A stretch of DNA of 64,000 bases, from positions 16,426,584 to 16,490,583 of the forward strand of contig NC_134537.1 in the NCBI RefSeq assembly GCF_050624435.1. The letters are read 5' to 3'. The first letter of the stretch is position 1. The number at the start of each line of letters is the position of its first letter. The position numbers were made by a program, and so were the translations under genes. This stretch comes from Tenrec ecaudatus. Lineage: Eukaryota; Chordata; Mammalia; Afrosoricida; Tenrecidae. Below are positions 23,611-36,251 of the stretch, piece by piece. The notes under the pieces were generated by a model. That model searched no databases. It saw nothing but the letters and a program-made list of their open reading frames with translations, and was not told where the DNA came from.

Positions 23611-26600
23611 TAATCAGACTTGAGAACCAATTTAGAAAATTCATCCATACAATTTAGTTCATCTTGAACCACCCCAACTACCTAATGTCTTAGACTAGAA
23701 ACTTTTGCTTTCTCTCAAGGCTGCAGGGACTGGCAAACCCAAGATCAACAGGTAAGACCCTGGCTGCTGGCTCACAGCCCCGAAATCAGAGGTTAGCACA
23801 TAATGACTGGAAGGCAGGATCAAGAGAAGGCAAGCTTCGCAAAACTATCTGTTACCAGAATTTAGATTCTTGTCTTCTCAAAATAAAGATTGGCTTTGGG
23901 AAACACATAGTATTACCAAGAACGTTTTATTAAGAAACTTCTAGGAGGAAGAAAAACCTTCCCAGCCAGCATGGTTGGTCTGGATTTTTTTCTTATTTTT
24001 CATCTGTACACATGAGACTCTTAAGCATCAGGGCCCAAGATTCTATGGGAAATTCCTCTGGAGGGGAACCTTATGCTGGGGGTAGCAAGGGGTTCTCCAT
24101 CTTCCCCACTTACCCTGTCTCATTTCCCCCTTAAAAGATTCCATAAGCATAATTCTTTAGGGAACCAGGGGCAAAGATTTCTCCTTCTATGCTGATATGG
24201 GGTATAGCGTATTATCATCCCTTAAGTAAGTAGAATTTTCTCCTAATCTACTCTATATTGAAGGCAGTAAGCTCTTTCAGATGGAGAGGCTAGCATCACT
24301 CACCAGCACTGGTCAGCAGTCTAAATCCTTCAGGATTACTGGTCTATTCTTTCACAAAACTTCCCTACAGTCCCACACAAAGGTTGTCCTAGGGGAATTT
24401 AATGAAAATGAGGCAAAAGAAAAGAGAGGTAAGGAAAAGGTCAGTATCCATCAATGCCTTATTTGTCTAAAAATAATACCAAAAGCACAAATACATCTCT
24501 CTCTCTTCTGACTTCACTCTTAAGGAACTGTAATAATATAATACTAACAATAATAAACATCAATAAAGTGTTAGTTGGTTTAATATGCTGAAACAAGAGG
24601 AACAGAGAAAGATAGCTCCCTTTTCTTACATATTCCAGGTCTGGAGACACTTTTAGGCCACACTTCCTAATTTGTGTATGTGTGTGTGTTCTATTTTTCA
24701 GTACTCACACACACTCTCTTTCCCTGCTTTTTCTAGGATTGTTCTGAGCTACTTGTGTCCTACAGTGGTCGGAAACATGCATGTTGACGGAGTAAAGATT
24801 GCTTTTGGATGGATTCAAGGCATAGTACAGAGGCAGGGCGCTGTGTGCAGGCTGTGGCTTCCTGGAGAATAAGTGGCTGTCAGGTTCAGGTGCGGACACA
24901 TTTATTCCTCTTGATCAGGGGCTGAAGATAACACACTGACAATTAACCTGGGCTTTCGATGGTGGCCAGTGCAGGCTCTTTAAACTTACTGATAGCCCAT
25001 TGGACACCGTCTTATCTGTTGTCGCCAGGAAACTTCATTGTGTTCATCACCCTGGTCCAAGAGGTTCTTTCTCTTCCACTACACTTGAGCCAGCAGTGAA
25101 AGATACATTAAATGTGGAATCCAGATGAAATTTGTTACTCTCTCGTACAAAGCTGATCTACCTCCCAGGCTTATTCTTGACGGCAACTCCTCAATTGAGC
25201 GTCTGTAGGGGCATTACATTGTGTGGCTGCGTGGTCCATTGGCTAATTCTAAGTCTCTGTCTACCTTCCCTGTATTACTATATGTACAAAGTATGTGTGC
25301 CACAAGGGTATTGACCACTACACAGACTCTCTCTTGCTGGGCTAATACAGATACAGTCTAAAGCTGTTGTTGGTTTGGGCGGAAAGGGGGAGGGGACAGG
25401 GCACTTGGACCAAAGTGTTTCTGGATCTCGGATGCGCTCCCATCCCTCAGCAGCATAGTCAGCTCTTTGTCTCATGGTGATTGGCTTATCCCTCAAAGAC
25501 ATTTTCATTTAACCATAACATCACTAGGGATTCAAGACCTTAAAATGAACAGCCCCAACCTGCAACCTGAGTGTGGGATCAAGGGGTGTCGTTGTTGTTT
25601 TCATTTTGTCACATGCGGTGGTGGAGTTTCAATAGTGTGTCACGACTTTCCTGGCATCACCCACTTCATCTTAAGGACAGGCTTGGTACCGTGTTACCAA
25701 CCATCTATTCCCCTGAAAGGCAAGTGAGGATGTTGTTTTAGCAACTGTGGATGACACAAGTAATTCTTTACCTAGGTTCTAAGTGAGATCTAGACAAAAT
25801 CCTACTAGAGATAGTGAGGTTCCTGAAGAGGGATCCATAATTTAACCTTAATTGCAGGAAGTAAAAGCATGTAAGAGTCTAACGTGAAAAGAAGAATTAA
25901 ATGGTAATTAAAATGACCTCTTGTGGCAAATTTCACACTGCATTAGATTACCAGCATTTGATATGGATTTTGACAGTTCAGCAGATGCTGTCTTAATCCA
26001 AGTATCTATCTACCCTCCTAAAAGGAAGAAGTTAACTGGACAGATAATTAAAATGATTTAAGATGAAGTGATATAACAAGTAGACCAGGTAGGGATAACT
26101 AAGTTGAACTTGCAGGTAAGTCACCCATCAGAAGGGAGGCTTGTCTATCCATAGTTGATTCACAAGGGTGCATGATTCCCAAGTTCAGTCCTCTAGTGCT
26201 TGGGCTACCAAGCAGGAATGTGGTCTTCTTTTGGTGAGAAAGACAGGCCTAAAATTTTGTGTTCTGTAATTCTGCATTAGACTTTTTGAAAGTAACTTCT
26301 AAGATAAGCATAACCTGCAAAACTTGTGCAGAAGATGATAACCCGGGATTATAGTAGCAGGTGACAAGTGTAAGGCTCACAGGCGTTAGGCACCATGTAC
26401 GTAATGGAAATCTCAAGCTTTTGCTGCCTTTAGAGGATTTTGAAATATTCTTCTTTCTACCTTCAGCAGACTTGTTAGTTTTTAAAAATCCAAAGACCTA
26501 TTTCATTTCCATTCATCTCTAAGGAAGTGGTTTCAGGGCAAAGAGGCAGACTTCTCTAAAACTTCACTCTTGTGGACAGACCACAACCCAATCTCTCAAA

Positions 26601-26735
26601 ACTTATCTGCGAGGTCTTTAGGATTGCTGAATCGATCCCCACCTCTTGTAATTCCTTCTTGATGTCTGGGGGAAGATTTACAAATGTATCTTTTACTACC
26701 CTCTTTCCCCCCTATGGGATTCTTTGGATCCAGAA
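23611..26735. other. long unannotated stretch
   Basis: No exon, RNA gene or clear repeat identified in about 3 kb. Open frames such as 24281-24511, 25132-25314 and 25467-25727 on the plus strand have no recognisable domains. Sequence of this kind may be intron or intergenic. Confidence 0.4.
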
Positions 26736-27690
26736 TGTTGTTACTAGGTACCATCAAGTCAGTTCCGGCCCATAGCAAACCTGCGCATAACAGAACGAAA
26801 CATGTTTTCAATCTGCACCATCCTTGCAATTGTTCCATTGTAGCCAAGATACCATTCCATCTCAATGAGGGCCTTCTTTCTCTCTGTCCCTCCACTTTAC
26901 CAAGTGTGTCAGTCCAGGTAGACCAGAGAAACAAAGCCATAGAAACTCATATGAGTATAAGACAGAGTTTCCTATAAAGGGTAATTGTGCATTAAGAAAG
27001 CATCCCAACCCAGTCCAGTCCAAGCACATAAATCTGATATTAGCCTATATGTCTGATACCAACTATAAATTCCTCATCAGACTTGCGAAACACATGCATT
27101 GACAGGACGATCACAGGCCAGTGGGTGGGAAGTCTTGTGAATCTCAGCAGTGTCTCCACATGGCTTCTCCAGGTCCAGGGTTCTGGCTACATCAGGGTAG
27201 GTCCATGTGGCTTCTCCTCAGGGATGTCTTGCAGGGAGTGAGCAAAGAAAGAGTGTATCTCTCGCCTCCAAGGAAGAAAAGCCAGATTTTCCAGAATTCT
27301 CAGAAGAAGGCCATGCCCACCCAGAGACTGTGATCTGATTGACAGACTAGTCTCCACCCCTTCACTCTCAATCCTCTCAAGTCCCAAACTGACACCAGAT
27401 TATGTAACTACTTCACCAAGCAAGGTATCCTTTTCTAGGGACTGGTATCTCCTGGCAACATGTCCAAAGTATATAAGACGAAGTCTCGCCATCTTTGCCT
27501 CTAAGGAGCTACTGGTGACACTTCTTCCAAGACAGATCAGTATGTCCTTTTAGCAGCCCATGGTGCTTTGAATATTCTCCTGAATCAGAATTCAAGTACA
27601 TCAATTCTGTAGTCTTCCTTACGCAGTGCCCAACTTTCACATATATCTGAGGCAATTGCAAATACCCTGACTTGTGTCAGATCTAGGTAA
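26736..27690 (-). mobile_element. RTE-type LINE 3' region, antisense, split by an LTR
   Basis: 26736-26904 ('aggtaccatcaagtcagttc', 'aacagaacgaaacatg', 'caatgagggccttctttctc') and 27416-27690 ('ccttttctagggactggtat', 'ggcaacatgtccaaagtata', 'cttcttccaagacagatcag') are consecutive antisense parts of one RTE copy. The family C LTR between them explains the gap; the two parts meet at the duplicated 'ccaag'. Confidence 0.8.
26905..27415 (+). mobile_element. ERVL/MLT2-like solo LTR (family C) with exact 5-bp duplication
   Basis: Begins TGTGTCAGTCC and ends 'tatgtaactacttca'. It is flanked on both sides by CCAAG (26900-26904 and 27416-27420), and removing one copy leaves an uninterrupted RTE sequence. 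TG...CA ends plus a 5-bp duplication are what an ERVL integrase leaves; no internal region remains, so this is a solo LTR. The open frames at 26596-26977 and 27121-27387 are not genes. Confidence 0.8.
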
Positions 27691-28320
27691 GTAGGTTTTA
27701 TTATCACCTCTTCTTAAAATGTCATCAGGTTTTCTGGAGAGCCTCGGCTAATAGGAACTAGTTGCCACTATAATGTAGATTATTGTTTTCAATCCAAATG
27801 TCTCCATTGACTAACTGAATACAAAGAATTTTCATTTCTTTTGGTCTGAGGGTTACACTTGTTCCAGTTCTTAGGAATATATCACAGAGGTCTGTCTGCA
27901 GGTACTAACCCTTGGTTTCTTATCTGAGAAAGCAGAGGACACCAGGGCAGATTTTTGACTATCCTCTTATATCTCCATTATGTTTAACCAACCTGTTTGG
28001 AAGAGAGCATTCCCCCTCCAAGTTTGTGTTTCCAGAATTAACTAGTCCTTACTGCATAACTCCAGTACCTTCCCCTTTATGGCGAGACCTCTCATCTTTA
28101 ACTCTTAAAAAAAAACTGCCAATAATTCTTTCTCATAAGAGCTAAAAGCTTTACCTCTGCTCTATAGTTAAATGCCTTGAAGGTATGGAAATCAGGCAAA
28201 TTATATGGCAGGATCAAAGAAAGCCTCTTGTATGACTTCTTTGATTTATCAAAATACAACCCAGTAAAGATGATCATTTGAGTGCTTGAAAATTCTCATA
28301 AGGCTCACAAAGTAAAACTA
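27691..28320. other. unannotated stretch
   Basis: Nothing I can name. No exon-like open segment with convincing splice sites noticed. Confidence 0.4.
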
Positions 28321-28321
28321 C

Positions 28322-28872
28322 TCCTTGGAGGGGGAGTCCAGAGTGGGGAACCAAACCCATCTGTAGGCAACTGGACATCCCTACAAGAAGGGTCCTGGGG
28401 AGGAGACCAGCCAGTTAGGGTGTAGTGTAGGAATGATGAAACATACAACTTCCCTCTAGTTCTTTAATACTTCCTCCTCCCAACTGTCATGATCCCAATT
28501 CTACCTTACAAATCCGGCTAGACCAGAGGATGGGCACTGGTACAGATAGGAAATGGAAACACAGGGAATTCAGGAACTCCTCAGGACCAGAGGTGAGAGT
28601 GGCGATACTGGGAGGGTGGAAGGAAGGTAGGGTAGAAAGGGGAAACTGATCACAGGGATCTACATATAACTTCCTGCCTGGGAAACAGACAACAGAAAAG
28701 TAGGTAAAGGGAGACATTGGACAGTGTAAGATATAACAAAATAATAAAAATTTATAAATTAGCAAGGGTTCATGAGAGGAGGGGGTTGGGGATGAAGAAG
28801 AAAAAATGAGGAGCTAATACCAATGGCTCAAGTAGAAAACAAATGTTTTGAGAATGATGATGGCAACAAATG

Positions 28873-28906
<34 letters not shown>

Positions 28907-28952
28907 TTGTGATAAGAGTTTTACAAACCCCCAATAAAATAATTAAAAGCAA
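28322..28952 (+). mobile_element. L1-related family A element, 5'-truncated
   Basis: Sense copy: 'ccttggagggggagtccaga', 'caactggacatccctacaag', 'gatgggcactggtacagata', 'gagagtggcgatactgggag', 'gggttcatgagaggaggg', and the 3' tail 'ttgtgataagagttttacaa' and 'acccccaataaaat'. A (TATG)n microsatellite has expanded at 28870-28908 near the 3' end, where other copies have only a short TATG-like motif. Confidence 0.8.
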
Positions 28953-29224
28953 CAACCTTAAAGTTAAGTAACATTAAAGTACAATCAGTCTCTGAAGATT
29001 GGCAATATGAAGAAATTGTTCTTACATCTGCTAAGGGCACACTCTATAATACAGGCATACTTAGTTTTATTGTGCTTTACTTAATGATGCTTCACAGATA
29101 TTGCTTTTTCACAAATTAAAGGTTTGTGACAACCATAAAAACAAACAAACAACTCCTTGACCCTATTTTTCCTCAAACTTGTGGGGGGAAATAGCCTGAG
29201 ATGCAATTGCATATATCTTTTATA

Positions 29225-29415
29225 ATGGCTTCTAACACTGCCACTAAGTTCATTCTGGCTCACAGTAACACTGCAGGACAAGGCAGATCTTCAAATCCTC
29301 ATGAGAGCAGAGAGTCTCATCTTTTCCCCATAGAGTGACAGCTGGTCCTGAACAGCTGACCTCTTGGGTGACAGCTCAACTTTTAACTTGCTAGGTCACC
29401 AGGGATCCTTGCTGA
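29225..29415 (-). repeat. AfroSINE-like copy, antisense
   Basis: The plus strand shows 'ctgccactaagttcattctg', 'acagctgacctcttgg', 'acttgctaggtcaccaggga', the antisense order of the SINE body and tRNA head. Diverged. Confidence 0.6.
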
Positions 29416-29783
29416 TATTTTATGGAGTCAGGTACCCTAATGGTTAGATTTCTACAGCATTCTAGGGGTAATAGTTTTGTACCATACTTGAAAAGGTTAA
29501 ATTATAGCAAATCCTTTGCTTTAGTAGTTACTTGTGCACAGAGATACTCTTAAAATGCCCATATTTCCACATAAAGAACTTAAAGAAACATTTAATGTAT
29601 TTGGTGACTAGTTTCTATTTTGACAATTTTGGGATAAGCTGTAATTCATGATCCCCTTTCAGAGGTGTAGAAATCTTGAATTAATCTAGTGGGTGTTAGT
29701 TAAGTTCAGGATATCTATCAGTCCACTTTTACAGAAAAATTTTGATTATATATCTTAGTGGATCCACAAACCAAAAGCTTGTC

Positions 29784-30158
29784 TGCTACTTCATAACTGT
29801 AATTTTGCTACTGTTAGGAATCCTAATGTAAATATCTGATATGCAGAATGTATTTTCATTGCTACAAATTGAACATAATTAAAGCACAGTGATTAATCAC
29901 CAAACAATATGTAATTATATATTGTGGAATATTTATTTCTAATGACAAAGAAAATTTTCTCTTGAAGCGTGGTATAGCACGGGTGACAGTCTTCATGCCG
30001 TGTACTTGACTGTGGGCGGACCTGCATGTGAGCGGACCATAACAGTAACAAAATTACAGTTATGAAGTAGCAATGAAATAACTTTATGGTTGGGGGGTTC
30101 ACCACACATGCGGAACTGTAGTAAAGGGTCATGGTATTAGGGAGTTTGAGAACCACTG
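29784..30158. mobile_element. SPIN-like hAT DNA transposon remnant
   Basis: 29784-29923 reads forward as the SPIN interior ('acttcataactgtaattttg', 'gtaaatatctgatatgcaga', 'aacataattaaagcacagtg', 'acaatatgtaattatata'). 30039-30158 reads as the opposite strand of a SPIN end, including 'ttacagttatgaagtagcaa' and a terminal 'agtttgagaaccactg', the complement of the CAGTGGTTCTCAA inverted repeat. The next 8 bases, 'ctctatag' (30159-30166), fit the hAT target pattern nTnnnnAn. The left terminal repeat and its duplication are not found. No transposase is present. Recognition is from memory of the family. Confidence 0.7.
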
Positions 30159-30179
30159 CTCTATAGAACTATAAGGCTT

Positions 30180-30290
30180 CATCTCTGGAAGGGAAGCTGG
30201 GAGAGGCTGGTGGGTTTGCAGTCAACACAACAGTGCCTGATTTGCAGTTAGCAGCCCAATACTTAAGCACCTAGCACCAGGACTCCTTCA
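30180..30290 (-). repeat. AfroSINE-like fragment, antisense
   Basis: 'tttgcagttagcagcccaat' followed by 'cctagcaccaggactcctt' is the reverse complement of the SINE tRNA-derived head. The rest of the SINE is missing. Confidence 0.55.
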
Positions 30291-30404
30291 ATGAACAGGG
30301 TTTGTCAATGTTGGCTACAGTCTGATTCAAATATTAACAGTAGTGTTTGTGTTCTAACTAGCCTCTGGATGGGGGAGTCTTCTGAAATGCAAATGACCTT
30401 GCTT

Positions 30405-30500
30405 TGAGGAATAAAACTAAAAACAAACTCTCTGCCATCAAGCTGATTCAGACTCAAAGAGGCTCTACAGGACAGGCAGAATTGCCCCTGTGGGGGCAAT
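30405..30500 (-). repeat. AfroSINE-like fragment, antisense
   Basis: 'tctgccatcaagctgattca' followed by 'ctacaggacaggcagaattg' and 'cccctgtggggg' is the reverse complement of the SINE 3' half, so it is a separate copy from the one at 30180. Confidence 0.6.
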
Positions 30501-30954
30501 CATATCCCCAATTTTCTTCCCGAGTTTAGGAATAAACTTAACCCAGTCTGTCTAGTATCATAAATGTTAAAAATGTTTCTTTGTTTCAACAGCTTGTATA
30601 GTAATGCTTTAAGCATAAAAAATGAACATACTATTGGGCAGACCTGAACACATATACACCTATTTCTTTAAAAAGTTCTGTGAATGTTCAATTTCAGCAA
30701 ATATTTGATAACTCAATTTAGCATCAGCAAATAAATTAGAGATCCTCATCCTGAAGTTGTTATATACACATATAACTTCATTTGTTCCTTAGGTTAAAAC
30801 AGCTTGATTCACAAGCATGCACGCATTATAAAATCAAGTTGAGCTCTTAAGTAAACAAACCCATATACACTTTATCTAATTATCAGCCAGAGCTAACATT
30901 TACATTTTGCCAACATTTTATGCTTCAAGGTCGGTGATAGCAGTAAAAATAAAC

Positions 30955-31065
30955 AAGGCACTCAAGTAGAAAGAAAATGTTTTGAAAATGATGATGGCAA
31001 CAAATGTACAAATGTGCTTGACACAAGGGATGGATGTATGGATTGTGATAAAATGATTAAAAAGA
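30955..31065 (+). mobile_element. L1-related family A element, 3' tip only
   Basis: 'actcaagtagaaagaaaatg', 'tttgaaaatgatgatggcaa', 'gatggatgtatggattgtga', then an A-rich tail. Only the last 110 bases of the element are present, a severe 5' truncation. Confidence 0.75.
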
Positions 31066-31221
31066 AAAACAAAATCAAAAACAGATAAAGCCCTCTATTA
31101 ACAGAGGAAGGAAGAATCTGGAAAACGCTCTCCAAGTCAGGTATGTCCTGTATTCAACACTCAAACCCGGAACATAAAAAACATTAATTAACTTGTTTAT
31201 TTTAAATAACAAAATTGACTA

Positions 31222-31280
31222 TATCAATATATAGTCAACTATATCTATATATCAATATATATTCAACTATATATTTCTAT
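31222..31280. repeat. AT-rich imperfect tandem repeat
   Basis: A unit of about 30 bases built from 'caatatatagtcaactatat' recurs about twice. AT-rich, non-coding. Confidence 0.6.
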
Positions 31281-31534
31281 GAAAAGTGCAAAAAATTTCA
31301 AAACAGATATTTTGCAATAAAATTGCTTTGCTTCATATTTTGCAAATCTGCTTAATTATATCCTCTTTCAATCTGTGGTGGTATACTGTTTCTATTGAGA
31401 TATATGAAGAAAACCTAACCTCATACCAGTATGATATTGGACAAGGAAGAACTTGTCAGGAGCCCCCCAAAGGCTCTCAGGGACCCCTATATCCTTGGAA
31501 CACACTTTGATTCAGTCCACGTTAGGGAATTACT

Positions 31535-31850
31535 GTTGTGCTAGGTGCTGCTGGGTCCTTTCTGATGAATAGGCTCTATATTCAGCCAAACAAGACCCGA
31601 TTAAACTCTGCACCATCTTCACGAGCACTGCTAAGTTCAACAAGTTCATGGAAATTGTCCATGATTTTTCTCTGCCATTTTTTCCATGACATTTTTGAAG
31701 TGTCCTCACGTGTTTCTACTCATTGTGGCAGTCACTACGTTAATCCATCTCGTGGAAGAACTTCCTCTTCTTGACTGAACCTCTACTTTACCAAGCACAA
31801 TGTCCTTCGCTGACCCTGGTCTCTTCTGATAATGTCTCTTAGAAGATAAT
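31535..31850 (-). mobile_element. RTE-type LINE 3' region, antisense
   Basis: The plus strand shows 'ctaggtgctgctgggtcctt', 'gcagtcactacgttaatcca', 'ctgaacctctactttaccaa', 'gcacaatgtccttcgctgac', in the same order as at 26736. Diverged and non-coding. Confidence 0.65.
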
Positions 31851-34337
31851 TAATGCTATGTGTAATAGCAATTTATACATAAGATATTCCTGTGGTTCTA
31901 TGACTTCACAGATTCAAAGGACACCCAAAGGGTTTTCTTCTGATCATTGCATCTAAACACCATGCTAAAACAGCTAGTAATTGGCATCTAGTTCTGATCT
32001 ACTAAAGGGAATTGTGGGAGGGATTTTTTTAATTCTTTATTTGATGATATTTCAATTGGTTTATCCAACAGTCAGCAATTTTTTCAGACTATTTCCTTAG
32101 GCTATCAGCTCCAGTAACTGAAGTTTAAAGAGAGCATATGAATAGTAATATTTTAATTGCATGCAATACTTATAGTATGTATCATTGCATGTTTATAAAA
32201 CAAAATACACGAATAGAATGTTATCTAGTTCAATGACCTATTCTACTCCGCACAGGACCATTAAAGTGGCGGAGATGGTTTTCCGAAGGCGAGGGGGGGG
32301 GGGGGGGGGGGTCTCAAACTTCCCTAAGGAAGTAGCAGCACATTCTTCTATAATCAGGAATTCAAACAGATTTCCTGCTCTGTCACTTTAAGTCTAGTTC
32401 TCAAATTTTTCATCGAAAAAAAAAAGTACAGTTCACATCCCTAAGCCCCCATCTGTTCTAACATTTAATCATTCTCATAGATCAAGCCAATGAAGTTTGC
32501 ACCTCACAGAACTGACAAGCTGGTTTTAGGTTAATTTAACAGGCCTAAGTCTCCGTCCTCACATTTCTGTTAGTACGGATAATGGATTAATTCCATAAAG
32601 CTCCTTCCTTTAAGGTTCCCATTATAAATATAAATTAGGTTAAAACACAGATAGCTCTGGAAACATTAATAAGCTTTAATGGTCAATGTATTTTTGCAGA
32701 TGCCTAGCTCTTCTAATCGTTCACCTGTGGCTGTGCACAGACCCCTTGGACTGAGCAAGGCAAGGCTTCTGCTTGCCTCTTGCACCAGTAAACCCAGGTG
32801 GACGCTGAAGGCAGCTCCCCACAGAGCTGTGTCGCTGCTCTGTGGGTTGCTGTTTCCCTCTGTTTGTGCTCCACAGCTTTGCTTCCTTTTGCCTGGGAAC
32901 TATTCATGTCCTCTTCCTTTTCTGCCATTAGCAAATGACCCAGGGAACGGAGCTGCCATTCCAGGCTCAACTTTCAGGTTCCAAAGCCTCATTGTCTCTG
33001 ACCTTGGGGATCTTGCAGGTAAATGTGATATTAATTGCCCTTCCCCAATTTCCTGTCAGAACCTGACAGCAATTTAGGAAATATTTTTGGGGTGGGGGGG
33101 AATGCTGACATTTTGGGAAGAACCAACTGAGCAGTCATAAAAGAGAAAATCTAAAATGAATCTCCTGCCCAATCACCTTTGGTAGAGTAGACCAAGATGC
33201 ATGTGTTTTCCCTATGCCTCCCAGGAGCTGATCCTGAGGGGGAAAAAAACAGATGTCTTATAAAGGAAAGAAAAACAAATGCCTGGAACATGATATATGT
33301 AAATCAGTTCTTAGAAAATAAGCCAAGAGTATACGTCAGAGAGGCAAAGACGGAGAGAAAACCAAAGAAACAAGTACCAAACTAGCTCTAAATTATTATG
33401 TAGATTCAAGTTTAATTGGGTCAAGGGTTTGTTTTTTTGGTGCTTAATACCAACTTGAAAATATGTCTTCTATGACTGAGCATCATAACTGATTTTCTGT
33501 TTAATGCATTAGCAAAAAATGTGCTTCACACTGCCTACATTATTTTATTTTCTTAGTACTCAAAAAATTAGAGGCACTGATATAATTTATCACCTAAAGT
33601 GCATTTTGCTTTTCTGCTATGCATATTTCTCTTGTGCATTCTGTACCAGTGTTATGAACAAAACTTCAGTTGACGTCCATCAAAGACTCAGCATATGCAA
33701 TATAGGTCAGCTTGGCTTAAAACTCACTGAAGGTGCAGCGCAGACAATTATCCTCTTGGGGAGGACATCTGAAACGAATGTTGAAAGGTCTCGAGGTGTT
33801 GTTTGACAAAGAATTGAGCAAGAAATCTCTTGGGCTTACTCTCAGGAGTTTTCCTGAAGGAAATCTTTTTTTTTGTATGTGTGACATTTAAAACTGAAAG
33901 TCAAACACGAAACCTTTGAAGAGGTTCACATCCTTGCTCTCTGGATAGGTTCATGTTTAGAGCATCAGAAGGCCACTGTGGCCATGCTCTGCATTTCAGA
34001 GAAAAATATAATAGTCAGAATATAGTTCCTTAATACATTAAAATATTATTGTGGTAACATGTTGCATAAAGTTTTATTTCACTATAAATAAAAATAACAT
34101 CTACTGTTTACTGAACTTTCACGATACTCCCAATAGCAATTTAATTCCCACAACAATAATGAGGTAAAATTTTAACCATTATGAATCAGAGGGGTTAAGT
34201 GATTCTCCTACAGTTTTTTTTTAACTCTAACCGAATTTCATGAAATTACTGTTGTTATGGATCAAAAACAAACAATTATCACTGTCTTATATAGTTCAAC
34301 TTCATGAGCTTAGTGAAACTGTAAGCTATTAAATACA
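31851..34337. other. unannotated stretch with a 19-base G run
   Basis: A G homopolymer of 19 bases lies at 32293-32311. The 132-codon plus-strand open frame at 32679-33077 and its antisense shadow have no recognisable domain. The rest is AT-rich and unassigned. Confidence 0.4.
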
Positions 34338-34343
34338 TTTATG
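34338..34343 (+). repeat. 5' target-site duplication of the provirus
   Basis: TTTATG directly before the 5' LTR, repeated at 41567-41572 after the 3' LTR. Six bases is the usual duplication for betaretrovirus-like (class II) integrases. Confidence 0.9.
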
Positions 34344-35495
34344 TGTTGAGGGCCATCTGTCCCATGCTGTCTCACAAGGCCTCAGCCTGGTGGAAGGAGC
34401 TTCTGCAGAGCAGAGCTTCCCAGAGAGGCTTTCCAACATCCCTCACGTATTTGCTACTGTTAAATCCATTCATGAGAATTCTGTGCGTTGTCATGTTCAC
34501 CGCACCTGGAGATGTGAGGGCAGTCTTGAGAAGCACAAATGAAACCAGTCTAAAACTTGCTTCAATATGACGGGGCTTTCCTTAACTCGGGCATTGGAAA
34601 GGCTTAGACAGCGAGACATCTTTGGGAATTCTGAGGAGGATATGTGGGAATAGAGTGAGGAAGAAACCCCAAAGTTGAGGTCAGAGCCGAAAATGAAACC
34701 CACTGAAAAACCCTGGATTCCATTCAGAGTAGGTAGTGGAGTTTCTTCTGGCCTCCCCGATATAGAGGCACTTGAGGACTGCCTCCCCCAACTGATGCCC
34801 CTTTACCTTGGACAGGGTCTTACACAGAAGGAGAGAGAATGGTTAACATTAATAGAAAACATGTAAAAGGGGAGACATTAAGTCTTTGGGAAAGAATCAG
34901 ACGGTTTGGCTCCCCATGGTGCCTCAGGAGTATAAAAAATAAAAGAGACATAGGAAGACAATGGAACAGTTACCATGGGAGAGTTCGTAAAGGAAAATAT
35001 TTAACTCTGGGAAACACTTAACTCTGCTTGTAGATATTAGGCTTTGAAGTAGCACATGAGGTCGTTTCATTGTGTTAGGTTAGTCAGCCAGGAAAGAAAC
35101 ACTGGGAGCAAAAAATAGGACAGCGAGTAGGATATGAGTCCAACAAAATTTTGGGAACACCTCAATCAAGAATAGTATGTGACATATAAGACAAACAGTA
35201 CAGGGGAAAGAACCAGGAAGGGGACAGAAAGTGATAGAAAAAAGTACAGCCCTTATAATGAATGGTCTTTCATCAGGTTTCAGTGGAAACAATAAGGGTG
35301 ACTTTGGAGTTGATCATAAAGCATTGTTTTTCTGTAGTGGTCTGCAAAACTTTATGGTATAAATACAGCTGTTTGGAAGAACTCTGCAGAGATTGCTTCC
35401 ACCAGAATATCTCTCGTGTCTGTCTCAGCTGTGTTCGCTGGGTCCACCCCTCCTTCAAGTAGCCAGTTCAACCCTCCCGGAGCTGGACTCCCACA
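34344..35495 (+). mobile_element. provirus 5' LTR
   Basis: Runs from 'tgttgagggcc' to 'ggactcccaca', 1152 bases, and aligns end to end with 40421-41566. A TATA-like TATAAATA lies at 35358-35365, so U3 is long and R-U5 occupies roughly the last 110 bases. By eye the first 300 bases differ from the 3' LTR at about 11 percent of positions and the last 430 at about 5-6 percent, implying an old insertion. Short open frames in the LTR are incidental. Confidence 0.9.
35358..35365 (+). promoter_or_regulatory. LTR TATA box
   Basis: TATAAATA within 'tttatggtataaatacagc', placed about 130 bases before the LTR end as expected for a retroviral promoter. The 3' LTR keeps the same element at 41429-41436. 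Confidence 0.7.
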
Positions 35496-35497
35496 AG

Positions 35498-35515
35498 AGG
35501 CCCCCAAACAGGGAC
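35498..35515 (+). other. primer-binding site, tRNA-Lys3-like
   Basis: The 18 bases 'aggcccccaaacagggac', two bases after the 5' LTR, match the tRNA-Lys(UUU) primer site at about 15 of 18 positions. This suggests Lys3 priming, as in some betaretroviruses, rather than the Lys1,2 type. Confidence 0.75.
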
Positions 35516-35663
35516 CTGAAGGTAATCTTTTCTCGTTTTCAGTGTGGACAGGATTTCACGTAGGGTACTGCAGAGCCCTGGCGCGAGGCAACCAGGTAAG
35601 TAGGGGTGAACAGATAAAGAACCTGAGAATTTTGGGCCACTGTGAGTCTAAGGAGAGACGACT

Positions 35664-36067
35664 TTGTTTGTAGAAATCCTAAAGCAAATTCTTAACAGAA
35701 AAGGGGTCCGTGTGTCGACTCATCAGATAAAAGCATTTTTAAATTTTGTCCTGCGATGCAGTCCATGGTTTCCTGGAGAAGGTTCCGTCAGCTTAGCTAC
35801 ATGGACTACAGTGGGGGAAGAATTAAAAGAGCACCATAATGAACATTGGCCCAAAGAAACCCCCGGGAAACATTCTCCGCATGGAGCCGAGTGAGAGATT
35901 CCTTAGAGCTCTTACAAGAGGCTACTCAACTTTCCAAACACCTTTCTTTGCAAGATGAGAAAATGCCTCTAAAGGCGGAACAAGCGGAGAGCAAACTGAT
36001 TTATACTGTTGAAACTGACTCAGGGGAAATGATGATAAACTTTCACCTGAAGATGAAGCTGACTTAG
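35664..36067 (+). pseudogene. gag remnant (matrix region)
   Basis: The frame at 35664-35894 has the character of the N-terminal matrix domain of betaretroviral Gag: a helical segment with a 'CSPWFPGEG' motif preceded by a VSTHQ-type segment. A stop at 35893-35895 ends it. The following stretch to 36067 in another frame is acidic and poorly defined. Capsid and nucleocapsid, including the zinc knuckles, are not seen, so they are deleted. Confidence 0.7.
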
Positions 36068-36251
36068 GAGAAGCAGCTGCCCGATATCATGGCAATGATT
36101 GGGATTTACCCTGAGTTCAATCAAAAGGTCACTGTAAAATGCTCCATTATGGCTCGATAAAAAATTTGGCAATTCAATCTAAAATTCAGAAGTCTAAAGG
36201 CTGGTCTCCACCCCCGCCTCCTTTGGGTTTCGGCTTTCAAAGAGCCCTGCC